A stretch of 5,660 nt of DNA from Treponema sp. (GTDB lineage: Bacteria; Spirochaetota; Spirochaetia; Treponematales; Treponemataceae): the NCBI GenBank assembly GCA_017544745.1, contig JAFYDO010000122.1, positions 1-5,660 on the forward strand. The letters run 5' to 3'. Positions 5,628 through 5,660 of the stretch are shown here, piece after piece (within the stretch, counting starts at the first letter, position 1; each line of letters begins with the position of its first letter). Both the position numbers and the translations under genes were made by a program. Under the pieces are notes generated by a model that searched no databases, had not been told where the DNA came from, and saw only the letters and a program-made list of their open reading frames with translations.

Positions 5628-5660
5628 ATGAAAAAGTATGAACTCATGGCTATTTTTCCA
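5628..5660 (+). CDS. rpsF: Ribosomal protein S6, first 11 codons (partial)
   Basis: The visible product MKKYELMAIFP has the standard S6 opening (M-K/R-K/R-Y-E-x-x, leading into the first beta strand). S6 binds S18 in the platform of the 30S subunit. Its start is supported by AGGAGA at a proper distance, a consensus promoter and a leader hairpin of the S6:S18 type. The rest of the gene, and the usual partners ssb and rpsR, lie beyond the window. Identification rests on a short stretch plus regulatory context. Confidence 0.88.
   Translation, partial: MKKYELMAIFP

Overview
The window looks like chromosomal DNA of a spirochaete, most likely a Treponema. The protein sequences, the A+T-rich spacers and the set of neighbours (rpsF beside an rsmD, small hypothetical, TPR protein, rlmN cluster) point that way. 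The assignment rests on recognition, not on a search. I recall a similar order near rpsF in T. pallidum but could not check it. Layout: a leftward block of five genes fills positions 1-4913. In transcription order these are a secreted ankyrin-repeat protein (2997-4913), rsmD (2454-2993), a small TPR-like hypothetical protein (2028-2387), a ten-repeat TPR protein (827-1975) and the first three quarters of rlmN (1-827, cut by the window edge). A strong promoter with a 17-bp spacer sits directly on the ankyrin start codon and predicts a leaderless mRNA. A second likely promoter lies just before the small hypothetical gene. Spacing is tight (3 nt between the ankyrin gene and rsmD; a TAATG overlap between the TPR gene and rlmN), so this reads as an operon. 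Two of its products are rRNA methyltransferases: RsmD acts on 16S rRNA and RlmN on 23S rRNA and some tRNAs. The block faces away from a ribosomal protein gene, so part of the locus concerns ribosome maturation and part the cell envelope. Positions 4914-5627 (about 710 bp) hold no gene and are the most unusual part. They contain two G+C-rich elements, A at 5014-5150 (+) and B at 5241-5380 (-). The two are diverged copies of one 137-140 bp sequence in inverted orientation, set in very A+T-rich DNA. Each copy folds into the same branched hairpin. I count nine base pairs where both partners differ between the copies yet still pair. The loop GGAACTAT and the block CAAAACCGC are unchanged. This looks like an undescribed structured repeat (a MITE-like palindromic element or a small structured RNA). 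Right of the elements a consensus sigma-70 promoter (5439-5467) starts a leader of about 154 nt ahead of rpsF, whose first 11 codons are present. The leader ends in a hairpin with a CCG bulge that covers the rpsF Shine-Dalgarno, matching the general form of S6:S18 autoregulatory leaders.
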